Source: Zygnema cylindricum (lineage: Eukaryota > Streptophyta > Zygnematophyceae > Zygnematales > Zygnemataceae). Taken from it: a DNA stretch of 64,000 bases. Both the position numbers and the translations under genes were made by a program. Below, piece after piece: positions 32,352-43,989 of the stretch. The notes under the pieces are model-generated. The model had not been told where the DNA came from. It saw only the letters and a program-made list of their open reading frames with translations, and made no database searches. The stretch is taken from assembly GCA_037447655.1 (NCBI GenBank), contig JBBHKE010001835.1, forward strand, positions 41,248 to 105,247, read 5' to 3'. Every line of letters starts with the position of its first letter. Position 1 is the first letter of the stretch.

Positions 32352-33214
32352 TACCTCATTTTCCACCTCCGGCAACTCTTCGCATAACATTGAGGGCTTG
32401 TATGCCCCCACTTACCACAAAAATGGCATTGCTTGTCCTTATCCGGACAAACGGAAGACAAATGTCCAAGCCGGTTACACCGGTAGCATGTCATATTGGA
32501 AAGATCGGATCGGACCTTCGGTGGACGACCTTGCTCCTTCTTGTTGCCTCGGCCGCCACCACCTCTCGGGCCGCCTCCTTTACCACCTCCTCTAACACCA
32601 GCAAAGTTAAGATCACGGGTTTCGGGAGTAGTAGAGTTGAGAACTCCTCCTCCACTTGAAGAAGCCGATAGAGTTCCCTCCGACATTTTGATAAAATTGA
32701 CGGTGAATCCAAAGGTGTTATCCACCTTCGCTCGTGAAATAGCCTTAAGATGCGAAAGCTCGTCCGGTAAAGCGTTAAGAAAAAAGCTTAACTTATCCGC
32801 ATCCAAAATAACTCGACCATTGTTGAGTAATTGCTCGAGTATAATATTGAAGTGCTTCACGGCGTCATTCATCACTTCATTTGGTTTGATTTTCAAATTC
32901 ATAAAGTCTGTATAAACATATTGACCGTTTTTCTCAACTCCTTTCTCATATTGCTCCTCAAGTGCTTGCCAACACTCGCGGGCCGTGCCGTGAGCGAGAA
33001 AATGATCAAGCACGAAAGAAGTGCAATTCTTGATCAAACCGGTTGTTGCCGCAATATCCTTCAACCTCTATTGAGCACGTGCCTTACTCTCGAGTGGTAT
33101 TTTCTCTTCTCCATTCACAATCCTTCAATGCTTCTTGAGAATAAGTTGGCCTGAAATAAATTTCTTCCAAACGGCATAATTGAAGCCATTAAAGGCCACG
33201 GATTTCCCCGACAT
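32352..33214 (-). pseudogene. copia (family G) gag with two zinc knuckles
   Basis: The start is the minus-strand ATG at 33,212-33,214, giving MSGKSVAFNGFNYAVWKKFI, the expected gag N-terminal phrase. A TAG near 33,068 interrupts it, after which 237 codons are open: FLAHGTARECWQALEEQYEK, LEQLLNNGRVILDADKLSFF, a Gly/Arg-rich linker and two knuckles, CYRCNRLGHLSSVC and CHFCGKWGHTSPQC. Two CCHC knuckles in tandem set it apart from the single-knuckle families here. A frameshift near 32,360 separates it from protease. Confidence 0.9.
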
Positions 33215-33570
33215 ATTATAATTTTCTTCTTTTTCCAATATATCGTCAAAATCATAATCTTCTTCTATCTTTGCCTTTTCTTCCTAATCCTCTCTTTTCT
33301 CTCGCTCTCATTAGCTCCTCTGCCAAAAGGATCGGCATCTGGAAAGAAAATGTTTTCTTTGCTCTCACTCGGTTGAGTTTGAAAACGGGAATCTACATAT
33401 CTCATAAGTGTATCAAACATTTCCTCAAATTTTCTCTCCGTATTACAGGTCTTTTAAAATTGAGAACCCAAAAAGCGGAACTCTCTTGCTCTATCCAAAT
33501 TCGACATTGGGGAAGGAGTAGTTCGGTTTTTCTTCCTACCATTGCGCTCCCTCTCTACCACCAAAGTACT

Positions 33571-33585
33571 AGCTCCAATACCAAT
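33571..33585 (-). other. primer-binding site of the family G copia element
   Basis: On the minus strand ATTGGTATTGGAGCT directly follows the LTR end CCTACA. It resembles the standard copia site complementary to the 3' end of initiator tRNA-Met (TGGTATCAGAGC) with two differences. This is the ordinary site type, in contrast to families A-C. Confidence 0.8.
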
Positions 33586-33944
33586 TGTAGGATCTTAAGC
33601 AAAAGACATTCAGTCTAAATAAATTCACAAAACATAAATCATTACAGAGCGGAAGCTCATAAAAGATAGGATTCAGCCAAAAAGATTTAAAGTTGTTATT
33701 GGTCAAAGCCTCTTTACATCATCTCTCTTATCTCCTCTCTCTCTTCTCTCTCTTCTCTAAATAAACTATACTCCAAGATTTATCTGGAAAGATTGATGTT
33801 CTCCAGATGTACACTGTTGCCTATATACTCGCTACTCTACATAAAGAGATAACAAGGTAAGACAAGTAAGACTAGCTTGTCGACAAACTCTGTCTCTAGC
33901 TGATTGTTGCACACTGCAAGGAAGTTTCCACGAAGGAAGGCGCG
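33586..33944 (-). mobile_element. 5' LTR of the family G copia element
   Basis: The internal boundary is sharp (TGTAGG on the plus strand, next to the primer-binding site). The outer end is not certain: candidate CA ends lie near 33,884 and 33,913, before a gypsy LTR starts at 33,945. Contains a TC-rich tract (33,721-33,760). Confidence 0.6.
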
Positions 33945-34439
33945 TGTAAGAGGGGCAAAATAATAGCCCACAACACACTATAATGCACCGCAGAAAGACT
34001 CCAAAGATCTCCTTGTAACAACAACAAGAGCAAACAGCACTCACAGATAAAGGTTAAGCTTTATTAATCGGCAGAAAGATTACAAGTTGAAAGCTTGCTG
34101 CGAAGGTCTACTCAAAAAGTCTATCTCTTTACTACATCTGCTCCACTATTTAAACTAACTAGCTGCTAGTCAACCAAATACCGTACAAGTGTACACGTGG
34201 ACCTTCACAATCAACCGAGATCTATCCAAAATTTCCTTCTAAAACTATACAAATAAATCTACATTCTGCGGCGTTTCTATACTGCCACGCTATGTTGTTA
34301 TGCTGCGCTACGCTATTCAACTAAGTTGTTATGCAGCTATGTTGCTCTGGTTTGGAATCGCAGCTGCGCTGCTCTGCAACCGCAACTATAGCAGTCTGGT
34401 CCCTAGCCTTTAATTACTCAACTCCGTAACCCTATGACA
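33945..34439 (-). mobile_element. 3' LTR of a Ty3/gypsy chromovirus
   Basis: 495 bp, the same length as the LTR at 44,741-45,235, and alignable with it end to end in inverted orientation. On the minus strand it begins TGTCATAGGG and ends GGGGCAAAA...CTTACA. On the internal side the minus strand reads TAGTGGGAGGCAC directly before it, a good polypurine tract. Shared blocks include GGGACCAGACTGCTATAG and TGTTATGC...GCGTAG. Confidence 0.92.
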
Positions 34440-34479
34440 GTGCCTCCCACTAAGGATTCGGCGTCTCGCTAAACCTAAC

Positions 34480-35947
34480 TCACTCAAGGAAATTAAAGTT
34501 GACGGAGTATGCCGTATGTCTCCTCACGGTACTCCTCGAATTCCTATCGCAGAAAATCAAGTTGATTTTCGAGCTGCTCACATCGAGTCTCCAACAACAC
34601 GATATGATGATCCGATGCTGCCTATCGTCTCTGAGTGATTCGCTCCGAACTTGGTCCTCCCTTTCCTCCCGTACTGCTGCAGGTGCTGTGGGTGGCGGCG
34701 GAACGGCCGCCGGTACAAATTCTTCGGGTACCGAAACTTGAGGAGACTCCGGTTCCTCAACTGGTGTGCACTTTCTGCCACTTTGTCGGTCGGCTCCCAC
34801 CGAGGTACCTTCTTTAGTTTGAAGGATACATGCTTCCTGGCAGCTTGGGCCTGTTGAAGACCGTTCTTCTGGGCCAGCTTGAGTGGCCATACCTTGGGTG
34901 TGACCTCCGCCCAAGAAATGATATCATGAAGACGGACATCCCACAGGTGATAATGGCGGAGCTACCCGGGAACATCTACCCTATACCGATAGGTATCTTC
35001 AACTACTTCCACAAACGGCAGGGCATGAGGGTTCAACTACACATAACCCTTATGGTTATTCCCTAAGTCCTTCGTCCTCATGAAATTCCAGTCCGGGTGG
35101 GACAGCACGCTAGCAGGGATATTAATAGGATCCTTATGTTTTCCTGTGCGCCACGTTGCTAACCAATCCGAAGGGTCCCAATATAAGCGCTTGGCAAAAC
35201 TAAAGGCGAGGTCTAGATGTTCAGGGTCGATAGGCAGTGGGAAGAGGTAGTCCGGAATTTCTTCCCCTTTCTCACTTTCCTCGTCCGTCTCCTTTTCTTC
35301 TCGTCGTAGAACAAATACGTCATCCCCGTTGGGATACTGTGCCTCAGCCCTCTTTTCGGAACTCTCCGAGGACTGCTCGTCTGCGGTGCTCTCTTTATTA
35401 GGATCCCTCATCACCTCCAGATCGGAGGCATGCTCCACTATCTGCGGGGGTGTCGGTTCCGGTTTTAGCTCATCCGCGTCCGAGAGTTCATTGTCTTCTT
35501 CATCCTATTGATCCCCATCTTGGAGTGGGTTGTAGTCGGGGTCTTGTGAATTTTTTAACCCCTCCCGTGCACTGGTCTTGGCCGACCCTGCCTCACTACA
35601 GGCCGTCTCTTCCGGTTCTGACCCTGCTTCTACCCCCCTCCTCTAGCCTGCCTCTACCATGGCCTGCGCCGCCACTAGCAATTTATATGGACAGGGCACA
35701 TCTCCTTGCCCTACCTGTACAAGTCTCCATCTTTTTGGTGGTGGAGAGGACGAGGACGCCATGGATTTTGTGGCTTCAGATAATTCCGGTTGTTCGAGAA
35801 GGGAAGGTAAGCTGGCTGTGCAGAGCGAGATACTCTCCACACTACTTCGACTAGGTTGGTCACAAAGGCTAATTGTAGCTTTATCCGCAAGGGTTGAGGG
35901 TCTCATTGTTCGAATTTTCCAAACGTCGCAGTGCGCGAGGATATCGC
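34480..35947 (-). pseudogene. extra coding region downstream of the gypsy chromodomain
   Basis: Minus-strand coding-like sequence between the chromodomain region and the 3' LTR, in several frames with stops. Blocks: LAHCDVWKIRTMRPSTLADK and PPPKRWRLVQVGQGDVPCPY (35,643-35,947); acidic SADEQSSESSEKRAEAQ; FSFAKRLYWDPSDWLATWR and NIPASVLSHPDWNFMRTKDL (35,037-35,438); Pro/Ala/Val-rich text with SKINLIFCDRNSR (34,480-34,914). It is in frame with the chromodomain ORF once the solo LTR at 35,948-37,137 is disregarded. Function unknown; I recognise no family. It may be an additional ORF or a long C-terminal pol extension. Confidence 0.6.
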
Positions 35948-37137
35948 TGTTGGAATTCAAGTATTTTCTAGGTCTAGAGATTGCAAAATAAAAAGCAAAA
36001 TAGTAGATATTGACAGCCTGCCTCTAACTCCTCAAGTCCCCACACTTGTCGCAGTCACTGAAGACTGGAGGAGGAGTTAGCCATGGCTGCCTGTGCTGTC
36101 TAGAGGGAGAAAAACAGTTGTTTTATAGGGGGTTTTCTCTTAAAGTAGTTTTGACAGAGCCAGGATTTGATCCTGGTACCTACCATGTGTCACAACCGCA
36201 GTAGCCGGTAGTCTTATCCAGATAGTCTAAATTGTATTATATATTGACGGGTATGATATTTATTTGAACTATTACAATTACACTAATTCATTAAACTAGA
36301 ACTATATGCATACTGCATAGAAACAGTTGTGTAAAGTACGACGTATGGTACGTATACGAAATAAATACCGCGCAGTTTGTTTGACGACGGAAGGAATACC
36401 GCGCAGGTATTTATGACGGCCACGATTGAAATCCAAAATTGATCGGACGGCCGCGAAGGATGCCGAGATCGCGGCGTACGATTTTGGCGGTTTGCGATCA
36501 CCGCCACATTGAGTGACACGTGGTAACACTACATTGGATTGCGGCAACTCCGGAGATTACGGGAACAAATCCGGATATGACACGTGTCGACATTTTGGCC
36601 ATGTCGTACAATGGCCGTACATAAAGTACACCGGCACCTGTACTTTTCTGTACGACACAGTAATTTGATTGGTGCCATACTTTAGTAGATAGAGTTTTAG
36701 AGAGGGAATAGGACTTAGATAAATTTTGGGTAGGCAGCTGCCTCTCCCAGAGAGCACCCTGTATAAATGGCAAACTTTGGGCAGCCATAACTATCAATTT
36801 ACTTGACCATTTACAGTGATTCTTTTTGCTGCGGACTCAGGGGAGTCCAGGCTACACAGGGGTGTAGTCGGTCAGAGTTTTTGTTTGCCAGGGTGGCTGT
36901 ATTTCTAAGGGAAAGTCAAAGTGGGTGAATGTGTCCAAATCTCATATTCTAACTTTGCATTCTGTGGTGGAACTGAGCACACAGGAAGTGTTATTTCACA
37001 GGGGTGAATCTATATTGGGGTTTTGACTGTTAAGGGGTCAGTCATTTGGGTTTATATCAACTTGGAGACGGCACTATCTAGATTAGCTTCTTTTGGATCT
37101 GCATACTCTGAGGGCCAATGGAGGTCTCAGAGTTTCA
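35948..37137 (+). mobile_element. solo copia LTR (family A/C type) inside the gypsy element
   Basis: 1,190 bp, TGTTGGAATTCAAGTATTTTC...GTCTCAGAGTTTCA, flanked by a perfect 5-bp duplication ATCGC (35,943-35,947; 37,138-37,142). It carries all LTR landmarks: CCCCACACTTGTCGCAGTCACTG, AGCCATGGCTGCC, the tRNA-like T-arm CCAGGATTTGATCCTGG, GACACGTGG and GGGGTGTAGTCGGTCAGAG. No internal sequence, so it is a recombination product of a full element. Confidence 0.95.
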
Positions 37138-38694
37138 ATCGCAACGTCCAACGTTTCTTAAATTGCGCTGCTGCGACGAAACCGCGGGTTCATCATCACC
37201 AATGTTGTGATGCAGGATTCCGCGGTTTCGATTTCCTGTCAGCGCAGCGAAAGCGTTGCGATTCTCTAACGGCATCGCTGCTATGCTTTGCTTTGGTGGC
37301 TGCGCAACCGCAGTGCTGCAGTCCGTTAATATCGCCGCTGCGTTCTTTCGCCGAGTCCCCAAGCTGATTGCCATGGTTGCCACATTGTGGTTCGTTCCTT
37401 TTTCGTGTCTTTTGCGATTGCCCCTCCGGTTAAGCTGAGTGTCCGCACTCTGCATAAACCTGCTCAGCAAATTGGGCGAATGCAGATACTTCTCGTCGAC
37501 CCAAGAGTCGTCTTCAACTCCGTAGCCCTTCCAACGCACCAAATAATAAGTGGAGTTTGAATTTCGAAGGCGATGCGACTAAATGATTTCCTCCACCTTG
37601 TACTTGTCCGAAGTACCATGAATTTGAGGCAATGGGGTATGCGGGCGTCGATTAAGAAAAATCGAATCGGGGTCGCGAAACGGCTTGAATAGGGAAACAT
37701 AGAAAACATTGTGGATATGCCAGTCCTTCGGTATATCCAACTAATAGGCCACTTCTCCCACCTTTGACAAAACAGTGAACGGGCGCGTGAATCTTGGTGC
37801 CAATTTCTTGGAGAGGGCACCAAGTAATGACAAGTTTGCCATATTAAGGCAAACCTTATCACACATGCTGAATATGATGTCCTTCCCGCGAGCGTCGGCC
37901 TTCGAATTTTGACATTCTTTTGCAAGCAAGAGCGCCGTCGTCGCCTTTTCGAGATTCCCTTGCAGCGTTTTGGCAAAATCTAGAGCTGCGGGTGTAGGGC
38001 AATCCGCTGCCAATAAATTTTGGGGAAGGGTGGGCTGTTGGCCATTGAGGGAAAATGGCATAGCATTCGTGGACGAGTGCACCGCACTATTGTACGCCAC
38101 CTCAATTGCCGTCAAATGGTTCCCCTTATCCGTTTGGTGGAGCGATACATAAGCCCGTAAAGCCTCCTCCAAAGTCCGATTCACCCTTTTCGTCTGACCG
38201 TCGGTTTGAGGGTGATAAGCTATAGACATGGCCAACTGCGTTCCACATAGCTCCAACAGACTCCTCCAAAAGTGGCTTACAAATTTTTGATCACGGTCGT
38301 TGACGATCCTCTTCGGGAGTTTGTGATGGCGGAATATCTCTCGAAAGAACAAGTCTGCCACATCCCCCGCTGTGGCTATGGTTGTCATGGGTAGGAAATG
38401 GGCCATTTTCGTCAAATAATCCACAACGACGAAGATGGAGTCATAGCCTTTCCGAGTCAACGGAAGAGCAACGATGAAATCCATCGAAATCGCCTCCCAA
38501 GGAACAAATGGTATTGGAAGGGGTTGTAACTGACCTTGGTTACCCGATTCGGATTTATTTCTATTACAGGAGTCAAACGTCCGGACATACTCTCCAATGT
38601 CAAGAGTCATGTTCTGCCAATAATACGCCTCAGCGACACATACAGTTGTTTTATCCCACTCGAAATGTCCACTAAGCGGTTCGTCATGACTCAT
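37138..38694 (-). pseudogene. Ty3/gypsy integrase and chromodomain
   Basis: Minus strand. 38,694-37,741 is integrase (317 codons): zinc domain with LSGHFEWDKT and FDSCNRNKS (one Cys replaced by Phe), core ISMDFIVALPLTRKGYDSIF (first Asp), RIVNDRDQKFVSHFW (second Asp) and YHPQTDGQTKRVNRTLEEAL, where the catalytic Glu is replaced by Lys. RPFTVLSKVGEVAY closes the C-terminal domain. After a frameshift 37,542 on reads MVRWKGYGVEDDSWVDEKYL, a chromodomain as in plant chromoviruses, which bind modified histone tails. The frame then continues with unfamiliar sequence to the solo LTR. Confidence 0.92.
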
Positions 38695-40113
38695 TTTAAG
38701 TATCGAGTGACGTAACTCCTGGTTTGTCGGGACGTAAAGTCTAATTGTCTGACTTGGTCTTTACCGCCACATACCATTGGAAGTTTGAACTAATACCTTC
38801 CGTTTTACTAGTTCCTTTATTACCTCATCTACGTCGTATGCAACCTTTATCCTACTTAACCACTGGTTGTCCACCTGTACCGTACTGGTCACTTTCTGAG
38901 TTCCGGATCCTGCGCTTTGTCGGACGCTGCGTTGTTTTTTTTCACATCGCTTACATTTCTATCTTGCGGTGCTTGCGATTGTTGCTCCGTCACTGGCGCA
39001 GCTACTCCGGGTCTTCTCGACAGCGCATCTGTCAGGTTTGTCTTGCCCGGTTTATATTCAATAATTAACTCTGGTCCGAAAGTCTAAAGAAATGTCAATC
39101 ATCAAACTTGTTTCTTCGACAACTTCGGCTGTGTCTGGAGATACTGTAGGGCGTGGTGATCGGTGATGATTGTGACGCGCTTCCCTTGGACGTAAAATTT
39201 CCAAACTTCTAGCGCATTAATAATGGCGATTGTCTCCTTTTCATGGTTGGCCCAGTTAAGCTCCGCTACCTTTAGTTTTTGACTGTCGTAGGCAATGGGT
39301 TGAAGGCCTTTTCCTTGATCCTACATAAGGATCGCTCCAATAGCCGTATTGCTAGCGTCGGTGATTATCGTCCAAGGTAATTCCGGGTCGGGGACAGTTA
39401 ACACAGGGGCGGTAACCAACTGCTCCTTTAGCGTGTCAAAGGCTACCCTTTGTGTCGTGTGCCACTCGTAGGGCACGTCATTCTTAAGTAATTCAGTGAG
39501 TGATGCAACAATTTTTGCAAAATCTTTGACAAAACGGCGATAGTAGAAGCATAATCCAAGAAAGAAACGTAACTCCGTAATGTTCATCAGCTGCGGCCAC
39601 TCCTTCACCACCCTACTTTTGTTGGGATTCATGGCGATTCGATCCTCGCTCACCACATGACCCAAAAACTCAATTTTCTCCTTCAAGAAGTCACATTTAC
39701 TCCTCTTCGCGTACAACTTCTTCTCTCGAAGGACTTGTAATATCGTTCGCAGGTACTCCATATGATCCTCGAGCGTCTTGCTATACACCAAGATGTCGTC
39801 TAAGAAGACAATTACGAAGGCGTCAAATATTGTCGAAATATGGATTTTATCAAATGCATAAAGGTTGCCGGTGCGTTGGTCAATCCGAACAGCATAACCC
39901 GGAATTGGAAATGACCGTACCAAGTTCTAAATGCCGTCTTTTCCACATCTTCCTTGGCAATTCTGATTTGGTTATAGCCACTTCGCAGGTCTATCTTCGA
40001 AAAATATTTAGTACCTCGTAGTCGATCCAACAGTTCGTCTATCCTCGGTAGAGGGTACGCATTTTTCACCGCTAACTTGTTTAGCGCTCGGTAATCAACA
40101 CACATCCGAAAAT
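38695..40113 (-). pseudogene. Ty3/gypsy reverse transcriptase and RNase H (3' part of RT onward)
   Basis: Minus strand. RT starts abruptly with [20 protein letters not shown] and continues [31 protein letters not shown], then VFLDDILVYSKTLEDHMEYL (active site FLDD), FLGHVVSEDRIAMNP and WHTTQRVAFDTLKEQL. RNase H follows: TIITDASNTAIGAILM (Asp), a stop, ANHEKETIAIINALEVWKF and ITDHHALQYLQ, with a linker containing DALSRRPG. The N-terminal RT half is cut by the LTR at 40,114; the missing part is found in opposite orientation at 46,819-47,081. Confidence 0.92.
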
Positions 40114-41153
40114 TGCAATTTCGTGTCCTCCATTGGACCACAGAATACAGAAAGCCTCTTGATAGTATTTAACTAACCCACTTCAAGCCACAACCACTAC
40201 TGTCCAGGAAGGCAAAATGACAGTTTGACTACACCCCTATGCAGCGTGGACTCCCTTGAGTCTGTAGCAAAAAGAATCACTCAAAATGGCGAACAAGTCA
40301 ATAAGTTATGAGGCAATAAAAATGCCAATTTGTATAAACTCTCAAAGAGAGAGGTGACTACCTACCAAAATTTTCTAAGTCTTGATTCCCTCTAATAACT
40401 TCTATCTACTGAAGTACGGACCAATCAGATTACTGTACCGTACCAAAAAGTACTACTGCTGATGTACCTTTTGTACGGCCTATGTACAACAAGGCCATTA
40501 AGCGGACGCGTGTCTCTTTTTCACTCGTCCGTATATTCCTCGAAATTCGTATGACCAAATGTCATATTTCCACGTGGCTCCAAGTCATGCCACGTCACAA
40601 AACGCCAAAATGACCTGTCCGAGATTTCGGCAATGATGTGCGCCATTGGATTCGCAGCGAGACGCAATCTTAGCTGTTATAAATATTTGCGCGATATTTG
40701 TTTCGCTGTCAAAACAAAATGCGTGGTATTCGTTTTGAAAAAATTGTCGTACTTCGTACTTTTATAAAACTGTATCTATGCAAGCCGTATACAGTTTTAG
40801 TTAAATGAATTTGTTCCTCCTTATAGATATATAAATCTATCATATACTATAGCATTTAGCATTGGTCATAGTCTAATAGGATAAAGCTGATCGCTATGAG
40901 CCAACCTTGACGAACAGAAGGTACCAGGATCAAATCCCGGGTCCGTGAAGTATATTTTTAGTAGCCTACTAAAAATAAGTGTCTGTTGAACTAAGGCAGC
41001 CATGGATGAACCACCCTCTCTATCCTTCAGTGACTACAACAAGTATGGGGGCTAGAGAGACGAGGTGGAGGCAGGCTCTCCGTCCTTTTTCTTTTCTTTT
41101 ATACTAACCTATTTAAATCTAGAAAATACTCTAAAAATCTATTATTTTCAACA
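40114..41153 (-). mobile_element. copia family C LTR (3' LTR, minus strand) inside the gypsy RT
   Basis: 1,040 bp, the same length as the inverted partner at 47,082-48,121. On the minus strand it starts TGTTGAAAATAATAG and ends GGACACGAAATTGCA. The gypsy sequence beyond its end begins ATTTT; the other LTR's gypsy flank ends GTTTT, consistent with a 5-bp target duplication with one change. Confidence 0.93.
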
Positions 41154-41980
41154 CTCCCCTTATTTTCTAGTCTAATTTTAATTTTTCTTTCAACCCGCAT
41201 TTTTCCCGACAATATTTTAATTAAGGAGAGGGCACAGGTTTGGTCATCATGTCAACCACCATTTCTTCATTAGGTCTATACACAAGATTTAAAATTTTAT
41301 TTTCAACTTTTTCTCTTACGAAACTTAATCTTATGTCCATATGTTTTGCTTTAAAATGGTGTTTTGGATTGGCTGCAATTGTGATTGCAGCTTGATTATC
41401 GCAAAAGATTTCATGCACTCCCTCCTTTATATATCCCAGTTCTTGCAATAATGACTTCACCCACATTAGTTCTTTTACAACATAACAAGATGCCATATAC
41501 TTAGCCTCCATAGTAGACTGAGCAACCACCTTTTGTTGCTTAATGCTCTAACAGCAAGCACCTTCCCCCACATACAAAACATATCCAGAAGTGCATCTTC
41601 TCATAGGTGCATCCCCATAACTGGCATCACTCCAAGTGGTGATATCAGTGTGCTCCCCCCCAAATGCAACCATAATTCTCTGGTTCCAACCAGATATCTC
41701 ATGACTCTCTCGGCTGCCTCTTAGTCTCTCTTCCTTGGATCATTAAGAATCCTACTGAGTACTCCAACTGCTGCCGCTATGTCCGGCCTGGTACAGTTCA
41801 TAAAGTAGATTAAACTTCATACAACCTGTCTTTAAGGGATAGACTTCATAAACTCTCTCTCCTCTGGACTCATGTGATCGTCTAAGATCATCACTCTTCC
41901 TTCTACACTCACATCACCTACTTTTTTCAAGTCCATGGGAGTGGTAAAACTATTAGCATTTTCCATCTGGAATTTCTTTT
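41154..41980 (-). pseudogene. copia family C RNase H, 3' end of the inserted element
   Basis: Minus strand from the purine tract (complement CTCCCCTTATTTTCTAG) inward: MVVDMMTKPVPSP, KHMDIRLSFVREKVEN, FCDNQAAITIAANPKHHFK, STMEAKYMASC (the expected Glu reads Lys), then WSDASYGDAPMRRCTSGYVL and SLIYFMN remnants in other frames to about 41,960. Homology ends abruptly at about 41,980, the proposed inversion breakpoint. Confidence 0.88.
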
Positions 41981-42359
41981 ACCTTAGTTGATTGTCTAAT
42001 GATGGATTTTTTTAAAATTTAAAGCGATAATTATGATGATAATAAGCGCCGATTAAATAAATTTCCAAAAGAAGAAAACAATGAATAATTTTAAATTTGT
42101 TCAAATTATGGGTTTAAAATTGGATCAAAATTTTAGTTTGGAATTTGATCAAATTGATCTTCTCAAATTACCGATTGGATTTCTTTTTCAATTAATTGAT
42201 TCAAAAAAATTTCAGTATATGGTTTTAATTTCAAATTATCATTCAAATTTGTGAAAAAAAAAATCTCACAATAATTGATGTGGAATTTGTCCAAATTATT
42301 AATTTTAAATTTTCTCCATTTTGTTATTCGGTATTATGTCCATTTATCAAATTAATTTA
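41981..42359. other. AT-rich, no feature
   Basis: AAATT-rich sequence; no frame or repeat boundary supported. The phrase TTTAAAGCGATAATTATGATGATAATAA resembles 30,555-30,580, so the two AT-rich stretches may be old copies of one repeat. Confidence 0.4.
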
Positions 42360-42469
42360 AAATTTGCTCCACCTTCATTTCTTTATCTTTTATTTTCTCT
42401 CCACTCCTTAAATTCCAAACTCTTCATCTTTTATCTCTATTTTTTCTCCTTTCTCTCCACTCCTTTATC

Positions 42470-42660
42470 CACCTCTCTCTCTTCCCCTCCTCTCTTTTTA
42501 TCTCCTCTCATATCCCCTCCGCTCCTTCACCTCCCTCATCCCCCCATCTTTCCCTCCCTCCTTCCTTCCTTCCTTCCTCCTGTCCTTTCCTCTCTCCCTT
42601 CCCCCCTCCCTCCCTCTCTACCTCCCTCCCTCCTCCCTCTTCCTCTCCCTCTCTCCATGT
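42470..42660 (-). repeat. pyrimidine (CTCC/CCTT) tract
   Basis: About 190 bp of almost pure C/T on the plus strand, with CCTT tetranucleotide runs at 42,565-42,580. The counterpart of the purine tract at 22.7-23.1 kb in opposite orientation. Frames across it are spurious. Confidence 0.9.
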
Positions 42661-43793
42661 TGATCTTAGCTCTATATACTCTAATTTTGTGCCTCATAAA
42701 TATTTTGTAATATGATTGCATGCAATATCACTCACAAAAATTACAAAAACGGAAACATGTACAACTCAACACATTTTTGAAGGCTTCTCTAGGGTTTTTG
42801 AGGGTTTTTATGGTTATTAAACCTTTATGAGATTCGTTGCGCTTCCAAAGCTTGGACCACATCACATCAACAATACAAAAATATATTACGCCATGTTTTT
42901 CCTACAAAAATTTTCTTGTCTTCTTTATTTTCACTTATTGAGAGGAGATGTGGAAAGACGAGATGAGATGAGGGAAGATGAGGGGAGATGAGGGGAGATA
43001 AGAGGAGATAAATAGAGTTGAGACAGATGGAAGATGAGTGAAATAAAGGAAAATAATGAAGACAATGAGAGATAAACGGAGATAATTTACAATGGAAATT
43101 GTTAATGTGTGTTGCTTTATTCAACATTTATGCGATAAACCTTAAAAAATGTTCAAATCACTGATTTTTATATATATAGACGTATGTATACAGAAATCAA
43201 TCATTTCATCATATTCCATGTCGATCGAACGAAAAATGGAGCAATTTGAAAATTAGTATTTTGAATGAATTTCACATAAATTATTTTCAAAAGGTGGATT
43301 TCAACATTTTGAAGAAATCACTAAGCTCAACGCACACAAAGGACGAGGATTTTTTTTGCGAGGAGTTGGAAAGGTATTTTTGTTTGATATAGTTCTAAAG
43401 TGATTTTGTATTGTGTGTATGATAAAGATAAGAAAGTCGTGGTCAAGTCAAAAGATGGTTAATTATATGAGAACTATAAATTCATATTAGAATTGGTTAG
43501 AGATGTAGAAAAAGAGTTAGATTTTTAGGAGGACCCAAAAATTAGGAGTGTATGCGATACAGGTTGAATCCGAATTGGAGAAAGAAGAAGTATCGTCAAC
43601 CAAGGTGAAATTTGTTGAAGTTGTAACGACTACACTTGTGGATGTTGATTTTTGAGTAATGGCAATTTGGGTTCTCGTCCATCCGTAAGAACTTTGTCAC
43701 GTGTGAAAACTAAACCGTGTTTACCATTTGTGAGTGAGGGAAATGGGAAGTATGAGAAAGCGACTATGGTTCGGCAAAGTGCTTGAGAAACAA
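42661..43793. other. unassigned
   Basis: No recognised gene. A purine-rich patch with GAGGGGAGATGAGG repeats lies at 42,940-43,010. It forms part of the proposed original 5' flank of the gypsy element. Confidence 0.4.
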
Positions 43794-43887
43794 GAGGAAA
43801 CAAACACGCAGGTTGCCATATGATCTTTTTAGTGCGTATTGAGGAAACAAACACAAAGGTTGCCTTATGATCGTTTTAGTGCGTATT
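43794..43887 (+). repeat. 47-bp tandem duplication
   Basis: Units 43,794-43,840 and 43,841-43,887, both GAGGAAACAAACAC..., then GGTTGCC, TATGATC and TTTTAGTGCGTATT, with four differences. Confidence 0.95.
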
Positions 43888-43989
43888 TTACAGATTCCAA
43901 TCATTTTATCGTAGAAGAACCAGAGGATGACTTCCTCGTATAACATTGATTGAGTGATGCCATTTTTGGTCTCGAAGATCTTGAATCTT

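Noticed and set aside
36160-36240. Functional tRNA gene in the LTR
   Set aside because: The T-arm is convincing, but the acceptor and anticodon stems do not pair properly, so it is described only as tRNA-like.
37256-37438. Short plus-strand frames across the gypsy chromodomain region
   Set aside because: Shadows of the minus-strand integrase/chromodomain gene.
42321-42710. 129-codon plus-strand frame rich in Leu/Pro/Ser
   Set aside because: Spans the pyrimidine tract; an artefact of low complexity.
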